A DNA stretch of 13,818 nt. Origin: JBOHPP01 sp050731755 (GTDB taxonomy: Bacteria > Methylomirabilota > Methylomirabilia > Rokubacteriales > CSP1-6). Location of the stretch: contig JBOHPP010000273.1 of assembly GCA_050731755.1 (NCBI GenBank), positions 1 through 13,818 of the forward strand, written 5' to 3'. A program made the translations under genes and the position numbers. Shown here in pieces: positions 7,540 through 13,818 of the stretch; the stretch's first letter is position 1, and the number at the start of each line of letters is the position of its first letter. The notes under the pieces are model-generated. The model did not search any database and had not been told where the DNA came from. It worked only from the letters and a program-made list of their open reading frames with translations.

Positions 7540-8853
7540 ATGCCCGGTCACATCGTCCCCGCCAGCGCGGTCGCCGCGCTCTTCCTGGAGCGGCAGCATC
7601 TGGCCCGTCCGCGAGCGCAGACTCTGACCGCCGCGCGCCTCACCCGGTTTGTTGAGGACGTCGGCGGCCTGCAGATTGACTCCATCAACGTCCTGGAGCG
7701 AGCGCACTACCTGACGGTGTGGAGCCGCTTTGGCCCGTACGACCGGGCTCGGCTCGATCGTCTCGTCTACCGCCGCCGGCTGCTGTTCGAGTACTGGGCC
7801 CACGCCGCCTGCCTGTTGCCGACCTCGGCGCTTCCATGGTGGAGGCGGGCGATGCTCGACTACCGGGTGCGACACACCGGCTGGTCGCGCTGGCTACAAC
7901 GGAACGCGCGAGTGCTGACGACGGTGAGGGAAGCGATCAGGAGCAACGGACCGATGGGGCATACGGAGTTGGGAAGCCGGCGCCCGAGCGGCGGCCGCCG
8001 CGGGTGGTGGAACTGGAAGCCCGTCCAGCACGCGCTGCACTACTTGTGGATGACGGGGGCGTTGACGATTCACTCCCGGCGGCACTTCCAGAAGCGCTTC
8101 GACCTTCTGGAGCGGGCCATGCCGGGAGTGCTTGCTCTCGAAGCGGTCTCCACCGAGGAGTTCCAGCGCTGGCACATCGAGCGCTCGCTGCATGCCATGG
8201 GGGCCGCGACCGAGACGGACCTCAGCCGGTATCTCAGCTTCCCCCGGTTCGCGCCGGGCGCGCGGCGAGCCGCGCTGGCCTCGCTGCGGGAGCAGGGTCG
8301 AGTCACCGAGATCGGCGTGGAAGGCGGCCCCGGCCGCTGGCTCGTGCTGACCCGTGACCTGCCGGCGCTGGCCCGAGCGGCACGGCGACCGTCGCACGGG
8401 ACCACGCTGCTCTCGCCGTTCGACTCTCTCCTCTGGCATCGCGACCGGGTGGCGCGGCTTTTCGGCTTCGAGTACCGCATCGAGGTCTACACGCCGGGAC
8501 CGCGGCGCGTGCACGGCTATTACACGCTGCCCATCCTCCACCACGGCCATCTCATCGGTCGCCTCGACGGCAAAGCCCATCGGGGGGCGCGGCGGCTGGA
8601 GGTTCGGAGCGTGCATCTCGAGCCATGGTTCGCCAGACACGCGGCGCCGCCGGCCGGGGCGACACCACTCGACGGAGACGAGGCGCTGGCCGGCCTCGCC
8701 GATGCGGTGGGCTCGCTGGCCCGCTTCGTGGGCGCCGACGAGGTGACCATCGGGCGCGTGGCCCCTCGGCGCTTGCGGGCGCCGCTGGTCCGGCTGATTC
8801 GCCGAGCGCCCGGTGTGAGCGCCGATGCGCCTTCCGTCTCGCGAATCGAGTGA
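7540..8853 (+). CDS. YcaQ/AlkZ-like winged-helix DNA glycosylase (HTH_42 family)
   Basis: The product is 437 residues from ATG 7540, with AAGGTAGG about eleven bases upstream; an in-frame GTG at 7507 is less likely. The signature LQIDSINVLERAHYLTVWSR (44-63) is the family's active-site region. Gln45-Ile46-Asp47 gives the Q-x-D form known from E. coli YcaQ, rather than the Q-x-Q of Streptomyces AlkZ. Winged-helix segments follow (EYWAHAACLLP; the LDRLVYRRR region), and the C-terminal beta-barrel region carries SPFDSLLWHRDRV, FGFEYRIEVYTP and LIGRLDGKAHR. By family knowledge such proteins excise bulky alkylated bases and unhook interstrand crosslinks. Cytoplasmic, acting on DNA. It is flanked by the hydrolase relic and an exporter operon. 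Family assignment is firm; the exact lesion is unknown. Confidence 0.92.
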   Translation: MPGHIVPASAVAALFLERQHLARPRAQTLTAARLTRFVEDVGGLQIDSINVLERAHYLTVWSRFGPYDRARLDRLVYRRRLLFEYWAHAACLLPTSALPWWRRAMLDYRVRHTGWSRWLQRNARVLTTVREAIRSNGPMGHTELGSRRPSGGRRGWWNWKPVQHALHYLWMTGALTIHSRRHFQKRFDLLERAMPGVLALEAVSTEEFQRWHIERSLHAMGAATETDLSRYLSFPRFAPGARRAALASLREQGRVTEIGVEGGPGRWLVLTRDLPALARAARRPSHGTTLLSPFDSLLWHRDRVARLFGFEYRIEVYTPGPRRVHGYYTLPILHHGHLIGRLDGKAHRGARRLEVRSVHLEPWFARHAAPPAGATPLDGDEALAGLADAVGSLARFVGADEVTIGRVAPRRLRAPLVRLIRRAPGVSADAPSVSRIE

Positions 8854-8864
8854 CTGGCGCGACT

Positions 8865-8873
8865 TGCTATACT
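8865..8873 (+). promoter_or_regulatory. Extended -10 promoter for the exporter operon
   Basis: TGCTATACT combines a TGn extension with TATACT (five of six matches to TATAAT), 12 bp past the glycosylase stop and about 100 bp before the membrane-fusion gene. No good -35 is seen 16-18 bp upstream, which is tolerated in extended -10 promoters. It would start transcription near 8880 and leave a leader of about 90 bases. Confidence 0.45.
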
Positions 8874-8972
8874 CGATGAAGCACCCGCGGTTCTCCCTTG
8901 GGCCGAACTCGCATCTCTCAAGCCCCGGAGCGCATCGAAACTCAGGTGAGCGTGCGTGTTGGACACATACCG

Positions 8973-10193
8973 ATGACGGAACGACCCCGGGGTCCTGATC
9001 TCTCGGGGCTCACGATCGACGAGGGCGCGCGGCGGGGTTCGAGGCGCCCCCGATGGCGCCTGATCGCCGCCGGGCTCGCGGCGCTCCTGTTGGTGGCGGC
9101 CGGGCTGTTCTACGTGCTGCGCGAGAAGCCGCCGGTGGTGGACGTGACGACCGTGCGCGCGGACAAGGGCGGCCGGCCGGCCCTGCTGAACGCCAGCGGG
9201 TACGTCACGCCGCGACGGCGGGCCACCATCGCCGCCAAGATCACGGCGCGGGTCAACGAGATGCTCGCCGAGGAGGGCATGCACGTCGAGCCCGGGCAGA
9301 TCCTGGCCAGGCTCGACGACTCCGACGCGCGGGCTCGGCTGGCGTCGGCCAAAGCCGAGCGCGACGCGACGGCGGCGGCGCTGGGCGACCTGCGCGTGAA
9401 CCTCGACAACGCCGAACGCGAGCTGCGGCGCGCGGAGGAGCTCTTCAAGCGTGGCCTGGTGGCCGAGCAGGCCCGCGATCAGGCGCGCACCGCGGTGGAG
9501 AGCCTGCGGGCGCGGATCGCGCTGGCCCGCGAGCAGGTGAGCGTCGGCGAGGCGCGCGTGCAGGTCGCCCAGCAGGACCTCGACAACTGCACGGTGCGGG
9601 CCCCCTTCGCCGGCATCGTGGTCTCCAAGGATGCCCAGCGCGGCGAGATGGTGTCGCCGGTCTCGGCCGGCGGCGGCTTCACCCGCACCGGCATCGCGAC
9701 GATCGTCGACATGAGCTCGCTGGAGATCGAGGTGGACGTGAACGAGTCGTACATCGCCCGGGTCCGGTCGGGCCAGCCGGTCACGGCCGTGCTGGACGCC
9801 TATCCGGACTGGCAGATCCCGGCCAAGGTGCGCACGGTGATCCCGACCGCCGACCGCCAGAAAGCGACGGTCAAGGTGCGGGTGACGTTCGATCGGCTGG
9901 ATCCGCGCATCCTGCCCGACATGGGCGTCAAGGTCACGTTTCTCGGCGACGAGCCGAGCGGCCAGGAGGCGGGCGGCCGGGTCCGCGTGCCGCGCACCGC
10001 GGTGCGGGAGGAGGGCGGTACCGCCTCCGTGTACGTGTACCGCGAGGGGCGGGTGGAACGGCGCGCGGTCCGCCTCGGCCAGGCGTTCGGCAATGAGCAC
10101 GAGGTGCTCGCCGGGCTGTCCGACGGGGAACAGATCGTGGTGACGGCGGTCAACGAGCTGCGCGACGGCCAGCGCGCTCAGGTGAGACGCTAG
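8973..10193 (+). CDS. HlyD/MacA-type membrane-fusion (periplasmic adaptor) protein
   Basis: The product is 406 residues from ATG 8973; in-frame TTG 8898 or GTG 8946 would add a tail before the membrane segment and lack a Shine-Dalgarno. Residues 30-49 are one transmembrane anchor (LIAAGLAALLLVAAGLFYVL) after a basic cytoplasmic stretch, so the rest is periplasmic. The lipoyl domain is split in the family manner: first half about 75-114 (GYVTPRRRATIAAKI), second half about 204-245 (DNCTVRAPFAGIVVSKD), separated by a coiled-coil hairpin at about 115-203. Beta-barrel (250-325) and membrane-proximal (336-406, PRTAVREE) domains follow. It should link the inner-membrane ABC transporter encoded next to an outer-membrane TolC-like channel, which is not in this window. 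The ATPase gene follows after 9 bp. Confidence 0.94.
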   Translation: MTERPRGPDLSGLTIDEGARRGSRRPRWRLIAAGLAALLLVAAGLFYVLREKPPVVDVTTVRADKGGRPALLNASGYVTPRRRATIAAKITARVNEMLAEEGMHVEPGQILARLDDSDARARLASAKAERDATAAALGDLRVNLDNAERELRRAEELFKRGLVAEQARDQARTAVESLRARIALAREQVSVGEARVQVAQQDLDNCTVRAPFAGIVVSKDAQRGEMVSPVSAGGGFTRTGIATIVDMSSLEIEVDVNESYIARVRSGQPVTAVLDAYPDWQIPAKVRTVIPTADRQKATVKVRVTFDRLDPRILPDMGVKVTFLGDEPSGQEAGGRVRVPRTAVREEGGTASVYVYREGRVERRAVRLGQAFGNEHEVLAGLSDGEQIVVTAVNELRDGQRAQVRR

Positions 10194-10202
10194 GGAGGCC
10201 TG

Positions 10203-10928
10203 ATGGTCAGGATCGATGCTCGCGGAGACGGGAATGGCCTCATCGAGGTGCGCGGGCTCAGCAAGGCGTATCAGCGAGGCAGTGAAGAGATTCACGTGCT
10301 GCAGGGGCTGAACCTTGACGTGGACGCCGGTGACTTCGTCGCGTTCATGGGCCCCAGCGGCTCCGGCAAGACCACGCTGCTGAATCTCCTGGGTGGGCTG
10401 GACCTGCCCTCGGCCGGGAACATCAGGGTGGCCGGCGACGAGATCACCCGGATGTCGGCCCGCAAGCTGACGGCCTGGCGCGCACGCCACGTGGGGTTCG
10501 TCTTCCAGATGTACAACCTGATCCCTGTGCTCACCGCCTTCCAGAACGTCGAGCTGCCGTTGCTGCTCACCAATCTGTCGAAGGCCGAGCGCCGCCGCCA
10601 CGTGGAGACCGCCCTGGCCGTCGTCGGCCTGGCCGACCGCATGCATCACTATCCGCGGCAGCTCTCGGGAGGCCAGGAGCAGCGGGTGGGCATCGCGCGG
10701 GCCATCGTGGCCGACCCCACGTTCCTGCTCTGCGATGAGCCGACCGGGGACCTCGATCGCAAGAGCGCCGACGAAATCCTCGATCTGGTCGACCGGCTCG
10801 TCGGGGAGTACAGCAAGACCGTGCTCATGGTGACCCATGACCCCCGCGCGGCCGAACGCGCCCGCGTCGTCCTGCACCTGGAAAAGGGCGTGCTGGTAGA
10901 CACCGTGACCGCGGGGCGGGCTCGGTGA
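10203..10928 (+). CDS. ABC transporter ATP-binding subunit (MacB/LolD type)
   Basis: The product is 241 residues, cytoplasmic, and energises FtsX-like permeases. A strong Shine-Dalgarno AGGGAGG (10192-10198), overlapping the upstream stop, precedes ATG 10203. Motifs: Walker A GPSGSGKTT (50-58), Q-loop Gln102 (FVFQMYNLIPVLTAFQNVELP, typical of the LolD/MacB branch), signature LSGGQEQRVGIARAI (154-168), Walker B FLLCDE with Glu179, D-loop GDLD, and His212 (MVTHDPRAAERA). Length and sequence match stand-alone LolD/MacB-like ATPases, which power mechanotransmission-type export rather than classical translocation. Its stop overlaps the next gene's start (GTGA), so translation is coupled. Confidence 0.95.
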   Translation: MVRIDARGDGNGLIEVRGLSKAYQRGSEEIHVLQGLNLDVDAGDFVAFMGPSGSGKTTLLNLLGGLDLPSAGNIRVAGDEITRMSARKLTAWRARHVGFVFQMYNLIPVLTAFQNVELPLLLTNLSKAERRRHVETALAVVGLADRMHHYPRQLSGGQEQRVGIARAIVADPTFLLCDEPTGDLDRKSADEILDLVDRLVGEYSKTVLMVTHDPRAAERARVVLHLEKGVLVDTVTAGRAR

Positions 10929-12064
10929 AGTACCGCCATCTCATCCTGAGCAATCTGTTCCGGAAGAAGATCCGCACGGGCCTCACGGCGGGCTCCTTCG
11001 CGGTGGCCCTCTTCCTCTTCGGCATTTTGGCGGTGGTCGACGGCGCCTTCCAGCAGGGCGTGGACGTGGCCGGCGCCGACCGCCTGGTGGTGTTGAATCG
11101 GGTCTCGATCATCCAGCCCCTACCGCTGGCCTACCGCGACCGCCTGGCCCGCATCCCCGGCGTGACCCAGGTGACGTTCGCCAACTGGTTCGGGGGCGTC
11201 TACCAGGACGAGCGCAACTTCTTTCCGCAGTTCGCCATCGACCGCGAGACCTACCGGCAGATGTTTCCCGAATTCGTCATTCCCGACGACCAGTGGCAAG
11301 CGTTCCTGGTCGACCGGGAGGGCGCCATCGTGGGCGAGGCCCTGGCCGAGCGGTTCAAGTGGAAGGTGGGCGATCGCATCCCCATCAAGGGCACCATCTT
11401 CCCGGGGACGTGGGAGTTCAACGTTCGCGGCGTGTACCGGGGCCAGCGGGTCCAGGACGACACCACGCAGTTCTGGTTCCGCTGGGACTATCTCGACGAG
11501 CGGAAGGCGTTCGGCAAGGGCCTGGTGGGCTGGTACACGGTCCGCGTCGCCAATCCCGACGACGCGGTGCGCCTGGTCCGCACGATCGACGAACAATTCG
11601 CCAACTCTCCCGCCGAGACCAGGACCGACACCGAGAAGGCGTTCGCCGCTTCGTTCGTCAAGCAGATGGGCAATATCCAGCTCCTGCTGCTGAGCATCGG
11701 CAGCGTGGTGTTCTTCACGCTGCTGCTGGTGACCGGCAACACGATGGCCATCGCCGTGCGCGAGCGCACCCGGGAGCTGGCGGTGCTCAAGGCGGTGGGA
11801 TTCTCGGACGGTTTCGTGCTGGCCCTGGTCATCGTGGAGGCGGTGGTGGTGGCCACCGTCGGCGGTGGCATCGGTCTCGGCCTGGCCAAGCTGTTCACGC
11901 TGCGGGGCGATCCCACCGGGGGCTTGCTGCCGTTCTTCTATCTCACGCCGGAGGCGATCGTCACCGGAGGCACGCTGGCGATGGCTGTCGGCCTTCTGGC
12001 CGGCCTCCTTCCGGCAGTCTCGGCGATGCGGCTGCGTGTCGTCGATGCCCTGCGCCGCGTGTAA
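10925..12064 (+). CDS. FtsX/MacB-like ABC transporter permease, first of two
   Basis: The product is 379 residues from GTG 10925, overlapping the ATPase stop by four bases. Topology is that of the MacB/FtsX class: TM1 at about 19-39, a large periplasmic domain at about 42-250, then TM2 (251-271), TM3 (296-322) and TM4 (345-365). The cytoplasmic loop MAIAVRERTRELAVLKAVGF (274-293) is the conserved coupling motif for the ATPase. The C-terminal MRLRVVDALRRV is also typical. There is no fused ATPase, unlike MacB itself, so it must use the separate subunit. The second permease gene starts about 1 kb downstream, suggesting a heterodimeric membrane part. Exported substrate is unknown. Confidence 0.93.
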   Translation: MKYRHLILSNLFRKKIRTGLTAGSFAVALFLFGILAVVDGAFQQGVDVAGADRLVVLNRVSIIQPLPLAYRDRLARIPGVTQVTFANWFGGVYQDERNFFPQFAIDRETYRQMFPEFVIPDDQWQAFLVDREGAIVGEALAERFKWKVGDRIPIKGTIFPGTWEFNVRGVYRGQRVQDDTTQFWFRWDYLDERKAFGKGLVGWYTVRVANPDDAVRLVRTIDEQFANSPAETRTDTEKAFAASFVKQMGNIQLLLLSIGSVVFFTLLLVTGNTMAIAVRERTRELAVLKAVGFSDGFVLALVIVEAVVVATVGGGIGLGLAKLFTLRGDPTGGLLPFFYLTPEAIVTGGTLAMAVGLLAGLLPAVSAMRLRVVDALRRV

Positions 12065-12098
12065 GCCACCGATGGCCATGGTCTCGGGGACGCCCAAC

Positions 12099-13043
12099 AT
12101 GCGGCGCGTCGAGTACAACGCCTACGGCGACAGCAGCGTCCTCCGCCTGCAGGAGGTGCCGGTGCCCCGCCCCGGGCGGGGCGAGATCCTGATCCGTGTG
12201 CACGCGGCGGCGCTCAACCCCAAGGACGTGCTGGTGCGCCTGGGCAAGTTCTCCCTTCTGGCTGGCCGCCGATTCCCCAAGCGCGTCGGCTCGGATTGGG
12301 CCGGCGTGGTCGCGGAGGTCGGCGCCGGCGTCGACGGCATTCGCCCGGGCGACGCGCTGTTCGGCATGATCCAGTCGTGGGGGGCCGCCGGCACCTGCGC
12401 GGAGTACGTCACGGCGCGGGCCGCCGAGTGCGCGCCCAAGCCGGAGGGGCTGTCGTTCGAGGAGGCCGCCGCGGTGCCGCTCGCCGCGCTCACGGCGCTC
12501 CAGGCCCTGCGTGACGTCGCCCGCGTGCAGGCCGGCTCGCGCGTCCTGCTGAACGGCGCGGCCGGCGGCGTCGGCGTCTTCGCCATCCAGCTTGCCCGCG
12601 CCCTGGGCGGCCACGTGACGACGACGTCCAGCGCGGGCAATCTCGCGCTCTGCCGCGACCTCGGCGCTCACGTGGCGCTCGACTACGCGGCCCAGGACGT
12701 GCTGGCCCGCGGCGAGCCCTACGACGTGATCTTCGACATCTTCGGCAACCGCCGGTTCGCCGACGCCCGGCGCGCGCTCACCCCGCGCGGCACGTTCGTG
12801 GCAACGGTGCCCCATCGCCACGTCCTGCTCGCCGTCGCCCTGACCCTGCTGGCCCGGCAGCGCGCGCGCCTGGTCGTCGTGCGCTCGCGCGCCGCCGATC
12901 TGCGGGCGCTGGGCCACCACGTCGCGGCCGGTCGGCTCCGGCCGGTCATCGATCGCGTCTATCCTCTGGCCGAGATCGCGGCGGCGCAGGACCACCTGGC
13001 GACGCGACACGCGCGCGGCAAGGTCGTCATCCAGGTGGTGTGA
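12099..13043 (+). CDS. Zinc-free MDR oxidoreductase (quinone reductase/enoyl-reductase-like)
   Basis: The product is 314 residues from ATG 12099, which gives the family's usual N-terminus (MRRVEYNAYGD) with GGGGA upstream; in-frame ATG 12072 or 12078 would add a few residues. The N-terminal GroES-like domain is at about 1-125 (AAALNPKDVLVRLG, VGSDWAGVVAEVGAGV). The Rossmann domain carries LLNGAAGGVGVFAIQLA (150-166), and the C-terminal half matches the ADH_zinc_N_2 pattern (DIFGNRRFADARRALTPRG, ending in ARGKVVIQVV). Zinc-ligand residues are absent. By family it reduces quinones or enones with NADPH. It lies 34 bp after one ABC permease and 2 bp before the next, so it is co-transcribed with an exporter. 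Substrate is unknown; a role in modifying or detoxifying the exported compound is only a guess. Confidence 0.9.
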   Translation: MRRVEYNAYGDSSVLRLQEVPVPRPGRGEILIRVHAAALNPKDVLVRLGKFSLLAGRRFPKRVGSDWAGVVAEVGAGVDGIRPGDALFGMIQSWGAAGTCAEYVTARAAECAPKPEGLSFEEAAAVPLAALTALQALRDVARVQAGSRVLLNGAAGGVGVFAIQLARALGGHVTTTSSAGNLALCRDLGAHVALDYAAQDVLARGEPYDVIFDIFGNRRFADARRALTPRGTFVATVPHRHVLLAVALTLLARQRARLVVVRSRAADLRALGHHVAAGRLRPVIDRVYPLAEIAAAQDHLATRHARGKVVIQVV

Positions 13044-13045
13044 CG

Positions 13046-13818
13046 ATGGCCATTCCCCTGATCTATAACGTGCGCAGCCTCCGGGCGCGCTGGACCTCGA
13101 CGGTGGTGGCCGTGCTGGGCATCGCGGGCACGGTGGGCGTGTTCGTGGCCATGCTCTCGCTGGCGCGGGGCTTCGAGGCGACGCTGGTAGGCTCGGGCTC
13201 CGCGCGCAACGCGATCGTCCGGCGGGCGGGGGCCACCTCCGAGATGGACAGCGGCATCACCCTCGATCAGATGCGGGTCATCGAAGATGCTCCGGGTGTG
13301 GAGCGCGCCGGCGCCGGCCCGCTGGTGAGCCCGGAGGTCGTCGTGGTCGCCGGCTTCCCGCTGAAGGGCCGGGACACCGACGGCAACGCTCAGGTGCGCG
13401 GCGTCTCGCCCCGGGCGCTCGCCGTGCGGCCGACAGTGAAGATCGTCGCCGGCCGCTTCTTCGAGCCCGGGCAGACCGAGCTGGTCGTGGGGCGGAACGT
13501 GGCCGGGGCCTACCTCGGTCTGGAACTGGGGAAGACGGTGAGGTTCGGCGGCGGCACCTGGACCGTGGTGGGAGTCTTCGACGCCGGCGGCACCGCCTTC
13601 GACTCCGAGCTGTGGTGCGACGCCAACGTCCTCAAGCAGGTGTACCAGCGTCCGCAGAACCTCTTCCAGTCGGCCACGGTGCGCCTCACCTCGCCCGAGG
13701 CCCTCACGACGTTCAAGGACGCGCTCACCGCCGATCCCCGCGTCACCGTCCAGGTGGACCGGGAGGTCGAGTACTACGCGAAGCAATCGCGGCAACTGAC
13801 GACGCTGATCACGGTCCT
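13046..13818 (+). CDS. FtsX/MacB-like ABC transporter permease, second of two; 3' end cut by window
   Basis: An open frame starts at ATG 13046, two bases after the oxidoreductase stop, and runs off the window with 257 codons visible and no stop. It opens with MAIPLIYNVRSLRARWTSTV and a TM1 at about residues 18-40 (VVAVLGIAGTVGVFVAMLSL), followed by a periplasmic MacB-like domain (AGRFFEPGQTELVVGRNVAG at 138-157, then GKTVRFGGGTWTVVGVFDAGG). The last residues (SRQLTTLITVL) enter the expected TM2. The C-terminal TM helices and coupling loop lie outside the window. The protein differs from the first permease, so the exporter is probably a heterodimer served by the single ATPase encoded at 10203. 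Confidence 0.9.
   Translation, partial: MAIPLIYNVRSLRARWTSTVVAVLGIAGTVGVFVAMLSLARGFEATLVGSGSARNAIVRRAGATSEMDSGITLDQMRVIEDAPGVERAGAGPLVSPEVVVVAGFPLKGRDTDGNAQVRGVSPRALAVRPTVKIVAGRFFEPGQTELVVGRNVAGAYLGLELGKTVRFGGGTWTVVGVFDAGGTAFDSELWCDANVLKQVYQRPQNLFQSATVRLTSPEALTTFKDALTADPRVTVQVDREVEYYAKQSRQLTTLITV

Noticed and set aside
8520..10877. A 785-codon open frame on the minus strand opposite the glycosylase, adaptor and ATPase genes
   Set aside because: It spans three well-supported genes; the His/Arg/Asp-rich product is the usual antisense artefact of GC-rich codons.
11865..12098. An upstream extension of the oxidoreductase frame into the first permease gene
   Set aside because: The added residues are Arg/Ser-rich shadow sequence inside the permease gene; the family domain begins at about 12099.
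11120..13010. Two long minus-strand open frames (11120-12118 and 11961-13010)
   Set aside because: They lie opposite the first FtsX-like permease and the oxidoreductase, which have clear motifs; the antisense products show none.

Overview
This is a GC-rich, gene-dense stretch of bacterial chromosome. Almost every gene reads rightward with short or overlapping junctions. A periplasmic-adaptor (HlyD/MacA-like) exporter operon implies two membranes, so the host is probably a Gram-negative-type bacterium. The gene mix (large secreted S8 protease, Zn alcohol dehydrogenases, many ABC exporters) fits an uncultured soil or sediment lineage such as Rokubacteria/Methylomirabilota or a deltaproteobacterial relative. 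That placement is a guess, since no rRNA or marker gene is present. I see no tRNA, rRNA, CRISPR array, insertion sequence or integrase.

Layout: (1) 1-3174, the 3' part of a subtilisin-family (S8) protease with an intact catalytic triad, a Calx-beta-like and a CARDB-like domain, and four near-identical ~110-residue repeats arranged A-B-A-B. (2) 3286-4152, a response regulator whose output half is a coiled coil plus an H-box-like helix that has lost the phospho-accepting histidine and has no ATPase domain. (3) 4242-7022, a probable operon of a Zn-dependent alcohol dehydrogenase, an ABC ATPase and an ABC-2 permease. (4) 7035-7462 on the minus strand, the relic of a dienelactone-hydrolase gene that has lost its central part, including the nucleophile. 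(5) 7540-8853, a YcaQ/AlkZ-like (HTH_42) DNA glycosylase with a Q-I-D catalytic signature. (6) 8973 to the window end, a MacAB/DevBCA-type exporter operon: membrane-fusion protein, ATPase, FtsX-like permease, a zinc-free MDR oxidoreductase, and a second FtsX-like permease cut by the window edge. An extended -10 promoter-like site lies just upstream of this operon.

The two exporter modules are unrelated: ABC-2 type versus FtsX/MacB type. Each carries a medium-chain dehydrogenase/reductase gene embedded or adjoining, and a DNA-repair glycosylase lies between them. Export or modification of toxic small molecules is a possible theme, but this is inference from neighbourhood only. I found no wholly new system. 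The points most worth checking are the degenerate kinase-like helix in the response regulator, the oxidoreductase inserted between two permease genes, the gutted hydrolase gene, and the A-B-A-B repeat expansion in the protease.
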